Source: Holzapfeliella saturejae (GTDB taxonomy: Bacteria; Bacillota; Bacilli; Lactobacillales; Lactobacillaceae). From it: 64,000 nt of DNA. Below, piece after piece: positions 51,751 through 60,417 of this stretch; positions within the stretch are counted from its first letter, which is position 1, and each line of letters starts with the position of its first letter. The DNA is taken from positions 992,001-1,056,000 of the forward strand of contig NZ_JAWMWG010000001.1 in assembly GCF_037546065.1 (NCBI RefSeq). Direction: 5' to 3'. Under the pieces are notes generated by a model, which did no database searches, was not told the DNA's origin, and worked only from the letters and a program-made list of their open reading frames with translations. Both the position numbers and the translations under genes were made by a program.

Positions 51751-51779
51751 ATTCTAAACTAAAAAGCATAATAGCGCAA
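51751..51779 (-). promoter_or_regulatory. Candidate sigma-A promoter for the pheST leader
   Basis: On the minus strand TTGCGC (51779-51774) and TAGAAT (51756-51751) are separated by 17 bases, just upstream of the T-box stem I. The same region overlaps the end of the HxlR regulator gene unit. Confidence 0.5.
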
Positions 51780-51785
51780 CTTATT

Positions 51786-52124
51786 TTATTCTTCGTGCCA
51801 GCGTTTACCCCAAGCATGAATTTGATCCATTACGGGTTTTAATTCGTCTCCTTTTTGAGTAAGAGAATAACGAATAACGCCTGTTTGCTCATCAACTGAA
51901 CGGTTCACAATTTTTAGTGATTCTAGTTCTTTTAGACGTTCTGTTAGCACACGATCTGAACATTTTTGCACGATATTAGCTAAATCTTTAAAACGCATAG
52001 CTTCATTTTTGCATAATGCACAAATAATCAGCCCATTCCATTTTTTGCCTAAGAATTCAAAAGACTCAATAAAGCAATGACATAAGATTTCATTTTCGGT
52101 TGTTTGTAAAGTTTTAGTACACAT
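51786..52124 (-). CDS. HxlR-family regulator, YodB-like (possible redox/electrophile sensor)
   Basis: A 112-residue MarR/HxlR-type winged-helix protein. The segment LGKKWNGLIICAL and KDLANIVQKCSDRVLTERLKELE resembles Bacillus YodB, which senses quinones and diamide through a thiol switch. Cys15 (in ILCHCFIESFEFLGKKW) falls where YodB has its redox-active Cys6, 11 residues before the LGK motif; Cys17, Cys2 and others follow. I start at the ATG with GGAGGGATTTTAT before it (52124) rather than five codons earlier. A dyad operator lies just upstream (52152-52167). Function as a thiol sensor is inferred. Confidence 0.82.
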   Translation of the reverse strand: MCTKTLQTTENEILCHCFIESFEFLGKKWNGLIICALCKNEAMRFKDLANIVQKCSDRVLTERLKELESLKIVNRSVDEQTGVIRYSLTQKGDELKPVMDQIHAWGKRWHEE

Positions 52125-52151
52125 ATAAAATCCCTCCATGATTAAAAAATG

Positions 52152-52167
52152 ATTTGTACTTACAAAT
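52152..52167. promoter_or_regulatory. Inverted-repeat operator in front of the HxlR regulator
   Basis: ATTTGTA and TACAAAT form 7-bp perfect arms around a 2-base centre. It lies right after a minus-strand -10-like TACTAT (with TTATAA at 17 bases), so a bound regulator would block initiation. Autoregulation is inferred. Confidence 0.6.
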
Positions 52168-52192
52168 GTATAGTAACATATTTTATTATGTT

Positions 52193-52954
52193 TTATAAAA
52201 CAAATTGATACATCATAATTCCTGCAGCAACAGCCGCATTCAATGATTCTGCTTGTCCTAAAATTGGAATATAAACTTTGGCATCAGCCGCATCTAAATG
52301 CTCATGACTAACCCCATGTGCTTCATTTCCAACAATTAAAGCAAACGCACTGCCAGGTTCAAGCGTATTTGAATGAATGGCTTCATCATCTAAGCAACTT
52401 GCAAAAATACGGTTCCCCGCATCTTTTAAGCTCATAATGGCGTCATCCAAATCATGTTGTAACACTGTAATATGAAACTGACTACCTTGCATAGCTCGTT
52501 GAACTTTATCATTGTATAAATCAACGTTACCAGTATTTAAAATAACCCCATCATATCCCGCAGCATCTGCTGTTCGAATGATAGTTCCCACGTTTCCGGG
52601 ATCAGATAAACTATCTAATAAGACCCATTTACCTGGATAAAAACTGAATGATTTAGGTTGGTTAATTGGCAAGACCATAAAAATTGACTGTGACGTATTT
52701 GTTTGACTAAGTGACTTAGCAATTTCATCAGTCACCTCTAAAACTTTGTCTGCTTTAATATCAGCTATTTCTAACTTATTCAACGCTTCAGGTGTTCCCA
52801 CAAGATAACGATAAGGTTGATTAGACTTTAAGGCCTCTTCAATTGTATGAAAACCTTCAATTAAGTATAGTCCATATTTTTGGCGGTATTTTTTTTGTTG
52901 TAACTTTTTAAGCTCTTTAATTGTTTTGTTCGTTAAAGATGTAATTTGTGGCAT
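52193..52954 (-). CDS. SpoU/TrmH-family RNA 2'-O-methyltransferase (YsgA-like)
   Basis: A 253-residue SPOUT-class methyltransferase. The N-terminal SpoU substrate-binding domain is followed by the knotted catalytic domain with VLLDSLSDPGNVGTIIRTAD, LIVGNEAHGVSHEH, and the C-terminal VYIPILGQAESLNAAVAAG, which matches motif 3 of the family. The substrate rRNA position is unknown. It stands just upstream of the HxlR regulator, in the same direction. Confidence 0.9.
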   Translation of the reverse strand: MPQITSLTNKTIKELKKLQQKKYRQKYGLYLIEGFHTIEEALKSNQPYRYLVGTPEALNKLEIADIKADKVLEVTDEIAKSLSQTNTSQSIFMVLPINQPKSFSFYPGKWVLLDSLSDPGNVGTIIRTADAAGYDGVILNTGNVDLYNDKVQRAMQGSQFHITVLQHDLDDAIMSLKDAGNRIFASCLDDEAIHSNTLEPGSAFALIVGNEAHGVSHEHLDAADAKVYIPILGQAESLNAAVAAGIMMYQFVL

Positions 52955-53059
52955 AATATTCTCCTTTTGCGATGAATAATTATACCACTTTTATTAAAAA
53001 AAACAAAAGTGATTGTCAGATTCTTATTTTTTAATTCCCCGTCCTATTTTTTACTTGAA

Positions 53060-53087
53060 TTGACTGTACTAACTAGTTTAGTATAAT
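53060..53087 (+). promoter_or_regulatory. Strong sigma-A promoter for yidC
   Basis: TTGACT (53060-53065) and TATAAT (53082-53087) are separated by 16 bases, 38 bases upstream of the yidC start codon. Confidence 0.72.
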
Positions 53088-53124
53088 TGGTTAGAGACTC
53101 TTAGAAAGGATTTCTTACAATTAT

Positions 53125-54090
53125 ATGACTAAAAAAAATGCAAAACTCGTCTTGTTACTGCTGGTTACAGCAATCGTATTAACAGGATGTGCAGCTCACA
53201 CAGCAACGGGTGAACCTGGAGGTATTCAAGGTTTTATCTACTCGTTAATTGGTAAACCCATTCAACAAATTATGTTGAATATCGGGAATACCATTGGCCA
53301 ACCTAATGGGATTGGTTGGGGATTAATTATCATTACAGGGGTATTGCGCTTAATCTTGCTACCCTTAATGATTAACCAACAATCAAAAAGTTTACGTCAC
53401 CAAGAACGTATGAAATTGGTTAAGCCACAAACAGATTTAATCCAAAAAGCTGTTAAAAATCCTGCAACGACTCAAGAACAAAAGATGCAAATTAACCAAC
53501 TTCAAATGCAAGTTTACCGTGAAAATAACATGTCAATCACAGGTGGAATTGGTTGTTTACCTTTAATTATCCAACTACCTTTCTTGATGGGGATTTACCA
53601 ATCAATCCAATACTCACAAGACATTGTACATTCAAGTTTCTTTGGGATTTCACTAGGTAGCCCTTCAGTAATTATCACCGTCATTGCGACCCTACTTTAT
53701 GTTATTCAAAGTTTTATTATGTACAGTAAAGCTGAACCTGAACAAAAACAAATGATGAAAACAACTGCTTTTATTAGTCCTTTAGTTACTTTCTTCATCA
53801 GTATTTCTACCCCAGGTGGTATCTCACTTTACTTCTTAGTGGGTGGTATCGTTGTTTTAATTCAACAACTTGTCATGTCTTATATCTTACAACCTCGTAT
53901 TAAGCGTCAAAGTGCAGAGGCTAATAAAGATACTGAAATTGTAGAAGTTGTTACACCAAAAGTCATTGATGATATTTTAAAAACAAATTCAGCAAGTACA
54001 ACAAAGACAACTAACAGTTCAGCAAATGCCACACCTAATCGTGAACAAAACCGTCAGCGTAACGCTGGAAAGCAAAATAAAAAAGACTAG
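53125..54090 (+). CDS. yidC: Membrane protein insertase YidC/OxaA
   Basis: YidC inserts proteins into the cytoplasmic membrane, alone or with SecYEG. The 321-residue protein has a lipoprotein-like signal with lipobox LTGC (Cys22), then about five membrane helices, with the conserved region GGIGCLPLIIQLPFLMGIYQ. It is followed by a basic Gln/Asn/Thr-rich tail. The start is slightly uncertain: AGAAAGGA is about 14 bases before the ATG, an unusually long spacing. Unlike the rnpA-yidC-jag arrangement, no rnpA or jag flank it, so it may be the second paralogue. Confidence 0.93.
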   Translation: MTKKNAKLVLLLLVTAIVLTGCAAHTATGEPGGIQGFIYSLIGKPIQQIMLNIGNTIGQPNGIGWGLIIITGVLRLILLPLMINQQSKSLRHQERMKLVKPQTDLIQKAVKNPATTQEQKMQINQLQMQVYRENNMSITGGIGCLPLIIQLPFLMGIYQSIQYSQDIVHSSFFGISLGSPSVIITVIATLLYVIQSFIMYSKAEPEQKQMMKTTAFISPLVTFFISISTPGGISLYFLVGGIVVLIQQLVMSYILQPRIKRQSAEANKDTEIVEVVTPKVIDDILKTNSASTTKTTNSSANATPNREQNRQRNAGKQNKKD

Positions 54091-54117
54091 AATTTTCTAG
54101 TCTTTTTTATTTTGCTT
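54070..54117. terminator. Bidirectional terminator overlapping two convergent stop codons
   Basis: A perfect inverted repeat with 22-bp arms (54070-54091 and 54096-54117) around ATTT covers the last six codons and stop of both yidC (+) and the sensor kinase gene (-). Arm sequence starts AAGCAAAATAAAAAAGAC. Read on either strand it encodes K-Q-N-K-K-D-stop, so both proteins end identically. Confidence 0.93.
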
Positions 54118-55671
54118 ATTATTACGGCTTTTACTTTTATCTGGACGATAAATTGGAAAATCAACTCTAAATTGACTACCAACATTAGGTTCTGATTCAA
54201 CACTAATTTTACCACCATATTCACCTACAAGTTTTTGAGCGATAGATAATCCTAATCCATTACCACCTTTTTCACGAGTTCTTGCTTTATCAACACGATA
54301 AAAGCGGTTAAAGATTTTTTCTCTATCTTCAGGTGTAATACCTTCACCAAAGTCTTGCACGATGACACTAACATTTCGGGTATCTGTTGATGCAGATAAG
54401 TGCACCTCTTGCCGTGTTTTTGAATATTTAATGGCATTGTCCAACAAAATAATCAAAATTTGTTCAAAGTGATTGCGATAAATTTTAACTTCAGTCTTTG
54501 AAGACACATCATTATCTAGCACAATTTTGAAATCAGGATGTATCATCTGTAAATTATCAACTACTTGTTGAACAACGTGGGAAACTTTTGTCACTTCATT
54601 TGGGAAAAGCACTTCAATTTGTTCAGCACGGGTTAAATCAAGCATTTCTTGAATCAAGTGTTTCATTCGTGAAATCTCTTGGATAGAGGCTTCGATTGAC
54701 TCAGCCAACACTTCTGGATCATCTTTTCCCCAGCGATCAATCAACTTCAAGTGTCCTTCAATTACCGCAACTGGTGTCCGCAATTCATGCGATACATCTT
54801 CCACAAATTGTTTTTGTTGGTCAATGTAACGTTGCATGCGATCCAGCATTTGATTAAAGGCAGAAGCCATATCCCCTAGTTCATCATGACGATGTAAATC
54901 AGGAATTCTCACAGCTTCATCAGGATGTTCATCGACTTCACGAGCAACTTTTGAAATTTGCCTTACAGGACGCAACATACCAGATATTAGAAGATAACTC
55001 ACTAATATCCCTAAAATAATCCCTACAGCAGATAAAATAAACATCCAAAAACGCAATCCATTTAAGATATTATTGTAATTAGTCATTTTGTTCTCAATTA
55101 CAATGTAACCCGTAATATTATGACCATTGGTTGACTTAATTGCTTTGATTAAGTACATCGTTTGGCCTTTTGAGTTTTCAACAAACTTTTCACCAAATGA
55201 TAAGGTTTCGCGACTTAATAAATAATTAGTAGGTCGCGTTTGAAATAGTTTTTCTAAACTCAAGTTATAAACTGTCACACTAATATCTTTATTCGTTAGA
55301 TTATTGTAAATGGCCTCACTTAAATCGCTATGATCTAAATCAGGTGAATTTTGTAGGGTAAATTGACTGTTTGATTGTTCATTTTTTGCAGATAACGCCG
55401 GAATAACCGATGCAATCGTCAAATCTGACTTAATAGTTGACAATCTATCCTCAAAGTTCTTAGTCGTTTCTTCAACAGCTTGTCGCTCTTGAACCATTAA
55501 TTGTTCTTGAACCAAATGTGTGATAACTAGAGAAAAAATAGCAAACATGATGGTGATTGTCATCGCCATTAAAGCCGTCCATTTAAAAGCAACTGAAATA
55601 TGAAACTGTTTTTTTTCGGGGGCTTTTTCTTTAGTCTTGTTCTTCTTCATCTGATTTAACAACTGACTCAT
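54097..55671 (-). CDS. Sensor histidine kinase (ArlS/CovS-like)
   Basis: A 524-residue membrane histidine kinase. It has a cytoplasmic N-terminus, membrane helix at about 31-52, an extracellular sensor domain (about 53-208), a second helix at about 209-230, HAMP, the H-box VEDVSHELRTP (His295), and the ATPase domain with N-box LLDNAIKYSK and G-boxes DFGEGIT and NGLGLSIA. It follows its response regulator with a 41-base overlap. The signal is unknown; ArlS-like kinases control adhesion, autolysis and virulence in related bacteria. Confidence 0.93.
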   Translation of the reverse strand: MSQLLNQMKKNKTKEKAPEKKQFHISVAFKWTALMAMTITIMFAIFSLVITHLVQEQLMVQERQAVEETTKNFEDRLSTIKSDLTIASVIPALSAKNEQSNSQFTLQNSPDLDHSDLSEAIYNNLTNKDISVTVYNLSLEKLFQTRPTNYLLSRETLSFGEKFVENSKGQTMYLIKAIKSTNGHNITGYIVIENKMTNYNNILNGLRFWMFILSAVGIILGILVSYLLISGMLRPVRQISKVAREVDEHPDEAVRIPDLHRHDELGDMASAFNQMLDRMQRYIDQQKQFVEDVSHELRTPVAVIEGHLKLIDRWGKDDPEVLAESIEASIQEISRMKHLIQEMLDLTRAEQIEVLFPNEVTKVSHVVQQVVDNLQMIHPDFKIVLDNDVSSKTEVKIYRNHFEQILIILLDNAIKYSKTRQEVHLSASTDTRNVSVIVQDFGEGITPEDREKIFNRFYRVDKARTREKGGNGLGLSIAQKLVGEYGGKISVESEPNVGSQFRVDFPIYRPDKSKSRNNKQNKKD

Positions 55672-56365
55672 CCGTTCTCATTACATAACCTGTTCCACGT
55701 ATTGTCTTAATATATGAAGGTCTACCTTTAACATCAATTTTATTTCTAAGGTAACGAATATACACTTCAACAACGTTGGTTTCGATTTTTGAGTCAGGAC
55801 CCCAGATTTTGTGAAGTAATTGATCACGAGACACAACATTATTAGCATTTTCAATTAACGTAATTAATAAATTGTATTCACGTTTTGTTAAATCAATAAT
55901 TTTGTTGTCTTGGTGTACAGTACGATTGCTTGTTTCAATTACCAAGTCGTTAAATTTAACAATCTTTTGTTTAGCCAGATTGCTTGTCCCTTGACCTTCT
56001 TCAATTTCAATACGACGTAAAACAGCACGCAAACGTGCTAATAGTTCTTCAATGGCAAATGGCTTTACAATGTAATCATCTGCACCATGGTCAAGTCCAG
56101 AAACACGGTCAATTACAGAATCACGAGCAGTCATCATCACGATTGGTGTGCTTTTTGATTGACGAACACGTCTTGCGATTTCTAATCCATTTAGTTCAGG
56201 AAGCATCAAATCTAATAAAATAGCATCCCAATCTTCGTTTAAGGCAACGTCTAGCCCCTTACGTCCATTATATTCAACATGAGTTTCATATTTTTCATGT
56301 TGTAGTTCTAATTCTACGAATCTTGCTAAGTTTTTTTCATCTTCAATGATTAAAATTTTACTCAT
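55631..56365 (-). CDS. OmpR-family response regulator (ArlR/CovR-like)
   Basis: A 244-residue response regulator with a receiver domain (phosphoacceptor Asp52 in AILLDLMLPELNG, Thr near MMTARD, Lys in DDYIVKP) and a C-terminal winged-helix DNA-binding domain (DLTKREYNLLITLIE, VSRDQLLHKIWG, IETNVVEVYIRYLRNKID, IKTIRGTGYVM), strongly like staphylococcal ArlR. A short acidic tail (VVKSDEEEQD) is added. Forms an operon with the downstream sensor kinase. Confidence 0.94.
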   Translation of the reverse strand: MSKILIIEDEKNLARFVELELQHEKYETHVEYNGRKGLDVALNEDWDAILLDLMLPELNGLEIARRVRQSKSTPIVMMTARDSVIDRVSGLDHGADDYIVKPFAIEELLARLRAVLRRIEIEEGQGTSNLAKQKIVKFNDLVIETSNRTVHQDNKIIDLTKREYNLLITLIENANNVVSRDQLLHKIWGPDSKIETNVVEVYIRYLRNKIDVKGRPSYIKTIRGTGYVMRTDESVVKSDEEEQD

Positions 56366-56433
56366 AGTTTTACCGATACTTTCATTTAATATTCACTTTT
56401 AATTTTAACATAATTTTTGTTGCTATAATAGAA

Positions 56434-56468
56434 CAAAAGAAAAGAGCTGCTAAGTCATTAACAGCTCC
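56434..56468 (-). terminator. Terminator after gnd
   Basis: GAGCTG pairs with CAGCTC, extended by an imperfect TTA/TAA pairing around a short loop; on the minus strand it is followed by TTTTCTTTT. It separates gnd from the response-regulator gene. Confidence 0.75.
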
Positions 56469-56475
56469 TTATCAT

Positions 56476-57900
56476 TTATTGTTCGTCATACCATGGGTAG
56501 TGGTAAGTTCCTTCGCGATCAGTTCTTTGGTAAGTATGTGCACCAAAGTAATCACGTTGTGCTTGAATAAGGTTAGCTGGAACTACTTCTGAACGATATG
56601 AATCAAAGTAAGATACTGCACTAGAAAATGCTGGAGCAGGAGTTCCTGCTTTAATTGCAATAGATAGCACATCACGAACAGCATCTTGATAGTCATTTGC
56701 AATATCAGCAAAATAATGATTCATCAATAGGTTATTAATTGATTCATCTTCATTGTATGCGTCAGTGATTTTTTGTAAGAATTGTGCACGAATGATACAA
56801 CCTTCACGCCAAATTTTAGCAATTTCACCAAAGTTTAGTGGCCAGTCGTAGTGTTCTGCTGCAATACGCATTTGTTCAAATCCTTGAGCATAGCTCATGA
56901 TTTTACTAAAGTATAATGCTTTACGAACACTTTCAATAACTTCTTCTTTGTTCAATGAAGAACCATCAAATTTAGGACCATTTAGCACTTTACTTGCTTC
57001 AACACGTTCATCTTTAAAGGCAGAGATATATCTAGCATAAACGGCTTCAGTAATTAGTGATTGTGAAACCCCTAATTCTAACGCATTTTGTGAGCTCCAT
57101 TTACCTGTTCCTTTATTACCAGCTGCATCTAAAATTAAATCAACAATTGGTTTGTCTGAACCTAAGTCATCTTTACGAGTTAAGATATCGGCTGTGATTT
57201 CCATTAGGTAACTTGAAAGTTCCCCTTTGTTCCATTCAGCAAAAATTTCAGCAATTTCATCAACACTTAAGCCTAATACATTACGTAAAATGTTGTAACT
57301 TTCAGCAATTAGTTGCATATCACCGTATTCGATACCATTATGCACCATTTTTACGTAGTGACCCGCACCATTAGGTCCAATGTAAGTTACACAAGGTTCG
57401 CCATCTTCGGCTTTAGCTGACATTTCTTTTAGGATAGGAGCTACTAAATCGTAAGCTTCTTTTTGGCCACCCGGCATCATTGAAGGTCCTTGTAAAGCAC
57501 CTAATTCTCCACCAGATACACCCATTCCAATAAAGTTGATACCTGATTTGTCTAATTTTTCATTACGACGAACAGTATCTTCAAAGAATGTATTACCACC
57601 ATCGATTAAAACATCCCCTTTATCTAATAAAGGTAATAATTCATCGATAACAGCATCTGTCCCAAATCCAGCTTTAACCATCATTACAATACGACGAGGT
57701 TTTTCTAGACTTTCAACAAATTCTTTGATGTCATAACTTGGTACTAGGTTCTTTTCTTTATGATCAGCCATTACTTCTTCAGTTTTTGCGGCTGTACGGT
57801 TATAAATCCCGACAGTGTATCCACGGCTTTCGATGTTTAGGGCAAGATTTTTACCCATAACAGCCATTCCAATTACACCAATTTGTGGTTGTTTGCTCAT
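56476..57900 (-). CDS. gnd: 6-phosphogluconate dehydrogenase, decarboxylating
   Basis: Converts 6-phosphogluconate to ribulose 5-phosphate and CO2 with NADP+. The 474-residue protein has the Rossmann motif IGVIGMAVMGKNLALNI, NRTAAKTEE, DGGNTFFEDT, GMGVSGGELGALQGPSMMPG (catalytic region) and GNKGTGKW. I start at the ATG with GGAGG upstream (57900), nine codons inside the longest open frame. Supplies the ribulose 5-phosphate that Rpe epimerises. Confidence 0.97.
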   Translation of the reverse strand: MSKQPQIGVIGMAVMGKNLALNIESRGYTVGIYNRTAAKTEEVMADHKEKNLVPSYDIKEFVESLEKPRRIVMMVKAGFGTDAVIDELLPLLDKGDVLIDGGNTFFEDTVRRNEKLDKSGINFIGMGVSGGELGALQGPSMMPGGQKEAYDLVAPILKEMSAKAEDGEPCVTYIGPNGAGHYVKMVHNGIEYGDMQLIAESYNILRNVLGLSVDEIAEIFAEWNKGELSSYLMEITADILTRKDDLGSDKPIVDLILDAAGNKGTGKWSSQNALELGVSQSLITEAVYARYISAFKDERVEASKVLNGPKFDGSSLNKEEVIESVRKALYFSKIMSYAQGFEQMRIAAEHYDWPLNFGEIAKIWREGCIIRAQFLQKITDAYNEDESINNLLMNHYFADIANDYQDAVRDVLSIAIKAGTPAPAFSSAVSYFDSYRSEVVPANLIQAQRDYFGAHTYQRTDREGTYHYPWYDEQ

Positions 57901-57967
57901 AACAAAATCCCTCCGTTTTATTCTCATTAATCGTATCAGATGATAGCTAGATTATAAAGTGATGTTT

Positions 57968-58516
57968 TTATTTTTTATCATCATTATCTTCTAATAAGTC
58001 ACCTAATTTTGCAAATGGTGAAGTTTTAGTCTTTTCTTTTTGTTCAAAGTAATCTTCTTCACTCATCACTTGCCAAGTGCTTCCTGAAGGCATTTCATCG
58101 TTTTGTTGTTCTTCTTCAGTTAGAATTTGGGTTGGCAAGTTTAAAATAATATTATCTTCGACTGCCTTTTGTAAGTCAACCTTATCATTTTCAACTTCGA
58201 TGATTGTGCCATATAAATCAAAATCTTCTTCACGAGGCTTAGTATCTGTATAAGCTTCGTCAAAAGAAAATGATAAAGGATAATTAATAGGTGTCAAACT
58301 TCTAGTAGATAAAACGACTAAATCTGCTTTGACGTGCAAGCGAGAAATAACAAAAGGATAATCGTTAATCAGTTCCCCTGTTACTTGAACGTGTTTGGCT
58401 TCCTCAATCATATTTTTAGTTCTTTCTTTTAAAACTTCTGTTAAGTCAATATCTTGTTCAACAGAAGTGAATTGATTCTCATAACGAATCAAATCGGAAA
58501 AATTGTGTGTTAACAT
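57968..58516 (-). CDS. yceD: YceD/DUF177 family protein
   Basis: A 182-residue protein of the DUF177 family, associated with 23S rRNA or ribosome assembly in plants and bacteria. Seen: ISRLHVKADLVVLSTRSLTP, FSFDEAYTD, and an acidic C-terminus ending EDNDDKK. In many Firmicutes the rpmF gene for L32 follows; here the next gene downstream is gnd, with no rpmF between. It is directly adjacent (1-base gap) to the tmcAL gene. Confidence 0.9.
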   Translation of the reverse strand: MLTHNFSDLIRYENQFTSVEQDIDLTEVLKERTKNMIEEAKHVQVTGELINDYPFVISRLHVKADLVVLSTRSLTPINYPLSFSFDEAYTDTKPREEDFDLYGTIIEVENDKVDLQKAVEDNIILNLPTQILTEEEQQNDEMPSGSTWQVMSEEDYFEQKEKTKTSPFAKLGDLLEDNDDKK

Positions 58517-58517
58517 C

Positions 58518-59681
58518 TTATTTCCTTTCTATTGGTCGGCGACCAAAATTCTGACTAGTTTGTTTGGCTATTTGTTCATATAAACGGTCCACTTGAACTT
58601 CTAATGCTAACTCACCGTCTTTATTAGCATTTTTCTTATTAACACGACTAATAATTGAAAAATCAGTCTGCTTTTTAACTCGTTTCAAATGACGCCTACC
58701 TAATTTAGAATAGCCTAATACACGTATATATTTCTTCTTAGCAAAATTACGAACTTGTTCATCAGAAATATTAAGCAGGCAATATAGTGCTAATCTTCTT
58801 AATCGAGCATAGGTGTAACGCTTTGATTTGAGTGCCATCAAAAATTCCTCAAAGGAATCTGTTTGATGAATCACTTGCTTCATTCGGTTTTCAAGTCCTT
58901 CAGTCATTTGATAAATCTGAGCTAAGTCGGTGGCTGATGTTGATTCGATTTTATATTTTAAAAATGGGAATAACATCTCCCAATCAGGAAAATTAGGTTG
59001 TGCTAAAATCGCTGACAGTTCTTTTTGAGGTAACCAGTTTTTAAATTCTTCTTTGAGGTCTTGGTTTTGATTGAGTGCTTTTCTAATAGCTGAAGCTGAA
59101 GCTACCGGTTGTTCTTTTTCAAGCGGTTGATCATGATCAACTCCTAAACGTCTAACCGGATGCATCCTTAGCTGAGTGTTAAGTGTCACATTAGCTACAG
59201 AATAAGCAATAGCCAGTAAAGTATTGGGACGATTGACCTCATAACCCAGCTCATTAGCAATCGTATCATTGTACTGTGCAGCGTAAGTTTGCGTATAGTC
59301 TGAAAAATCAGCACTTTTTTGTCTAATATCACTAATTTTTTGACCTAGTGACTCAAAATTCAATCGTGCATTTTCAGCACCAAAGACTAGGGTTTCAACA
59401 CCTAATCCAGCTAAAATTTCAATCGCACCTGTTGCAAAACGGTCAGCAGGTTGAACCGCATGATGAAAAGGTAATTCAACCACTAAATCAGCACCTGCAG
59501 CTAAAGCCGCATCGGTTCTTGTCCACTTATCCGTAATCGCAATATCGCCTCGCTGAACATAATTGCCAGACATAACGACAATAATCGGATCATCTTGTGC
59601 AACAAGTCGTGCTTGGTTCATTAAAAATTCATGTCCACTATGGAATGGATTAAATTCAGCAATAACTCCTGTTACACTCAT
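58518..59681 (-). CDS. tmcAL: tRNA(Met) cytidine acetate ligase TmcAL
   Basis: TmcAL makes ac4C at the wobble position of elongator tRNA-Met using acetate and ATP. The 387-residue protein has the nucleotidyltransferase HxGH-type motif GVIAEFNPFHSGHEF and the family segments VMSGNYVQRGD and FGAENARLNFESL. It lies between the methyltransferase gene and yceD, the normal ylbM position. Confidence 0.92.
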   Translation of the reverse strand: MSVTGVIAEFNPFHSGHEFLMNQARLVAQDDPIIVVMSGNYVQRGDIAITDKWTRTDAALAAGADLVVELPFHHAVQPADRFATGAIEILAGLGVETLVFGAENARLNFESLGQKISDIRQKSADFSDYTQTYAAQYNDTIANELGYEVNRPNTLLAIAYSVANVTLNTQLRMHPVRRLGVDHDQPLEKEQPVASASAIRKALNQNQDLKEEFKNWLPQKELSAILAQPNFPDWEMLFPFLKYKIESTSATDLAQIYQMTEGLENRMKQVIHQTDSFEEFLMALKSKRYTYARLRRLALYCLLNISDEQVRNFAKKKYIRVLGYSKLGRRHLKRVKKQTDFSIISRVNKKNANKDGELALEVQVDRLYEQIAKQTSQNFGRRPIERK

Positions 59682-59685
59682 TTAC

Positions 59686-60411
59686 TTACCCTTTCTTGCC
59701 CTTAAAAAACCAGCGTTTTGCTTTTTTTTCATCAAAATGATTACTGAAATCCGATGTTACTTCAATATCTGAAAAACCTGCCCAATTAAGACTTCTTACG
59801 TAGTCTTGATAAGGATAAGTACGTTCATAATGAAGCTCTTGACTTGCTTGGTAGTGATTCTCACCATCAGGCGTTAAAATCTTCAAATCATGAACCACAG
59901 CATGTTCAACATCCGTTAAATAACTGTGCCAGATAAAGAGATAATCATCAGTTTCAACATTGAACATATAATTATCAAACAAAACATCCATTTGATAAAG
60001 CGAATGTGCATCAAATAAGAATTGTCCGTCCGGTTTTAGTGCCCGATAAGCGTTATTAAAAACTTGTGTCACATCAGCTAAATCAGCCATGTAACAAATA
60101 GAATCATCAAAGCATAAAATGGCATCATATTGTTCAATTTCATCTAATTCTAGCATATCTAAAACTTTGATAGCCGTTGCTTTTCCTTGAACTTTGTTAC
60201 GAGCCAATTTTAACATATCTTTTGATAAATCAGTTACTGTAACTTGATAGCCAGCTTCGATTAATAACTCAGATAAATCACCCGCACCAGCGGCAATTTC
60301 AAGAATTTTACTCCCTAATGGGACATTTTTTTTAACGTAGTCTAACCACTTAGGGTAAAGACTTTTATCCATCAATTCATCATATACTTTAGCAAAAGAT
60401 TGATAAGTCAT
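59686..60411 (-). CDS. yqeM: Class I SAM-dependent methyltransferase (YqeM-like)
   Basis: A 241-residue Rossmann methyltransferase with SAM motif I SKILEIAAGAGDLSELL, VTDLSKDMLKLA, and ILCFDDSICYM. The substrate is unknown. It is conserved in position between rsfS and tmcAL, as YqeM is in Bacillus. The start has a weak ribosome site close to the rsfS stop. Confidence 0.87.
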   Translation of the reverse strand: MTYQSFAKVYDELMDKSLYPKWLDYVKKNVPLGSKILEIAAGAGDLSELLIEAGYQVTVTDLSKDMLKLARNKVQGKATAIKVLDMLELDEIEQYDAILCFDDSICYMADLADVTQVFNNAYRALKPDGQFLFDAHSLYQMDVLFDNYMFNVETDDYLFIWHSYLTDVEHAVVHDLKILTPDGENHYQASQELHYERTYPYQDYVRSLNWAGFSDIEVTSDFSNHFDEKKAKRWFFKGKKG

Positions 60412-60417
60412 AACGCA

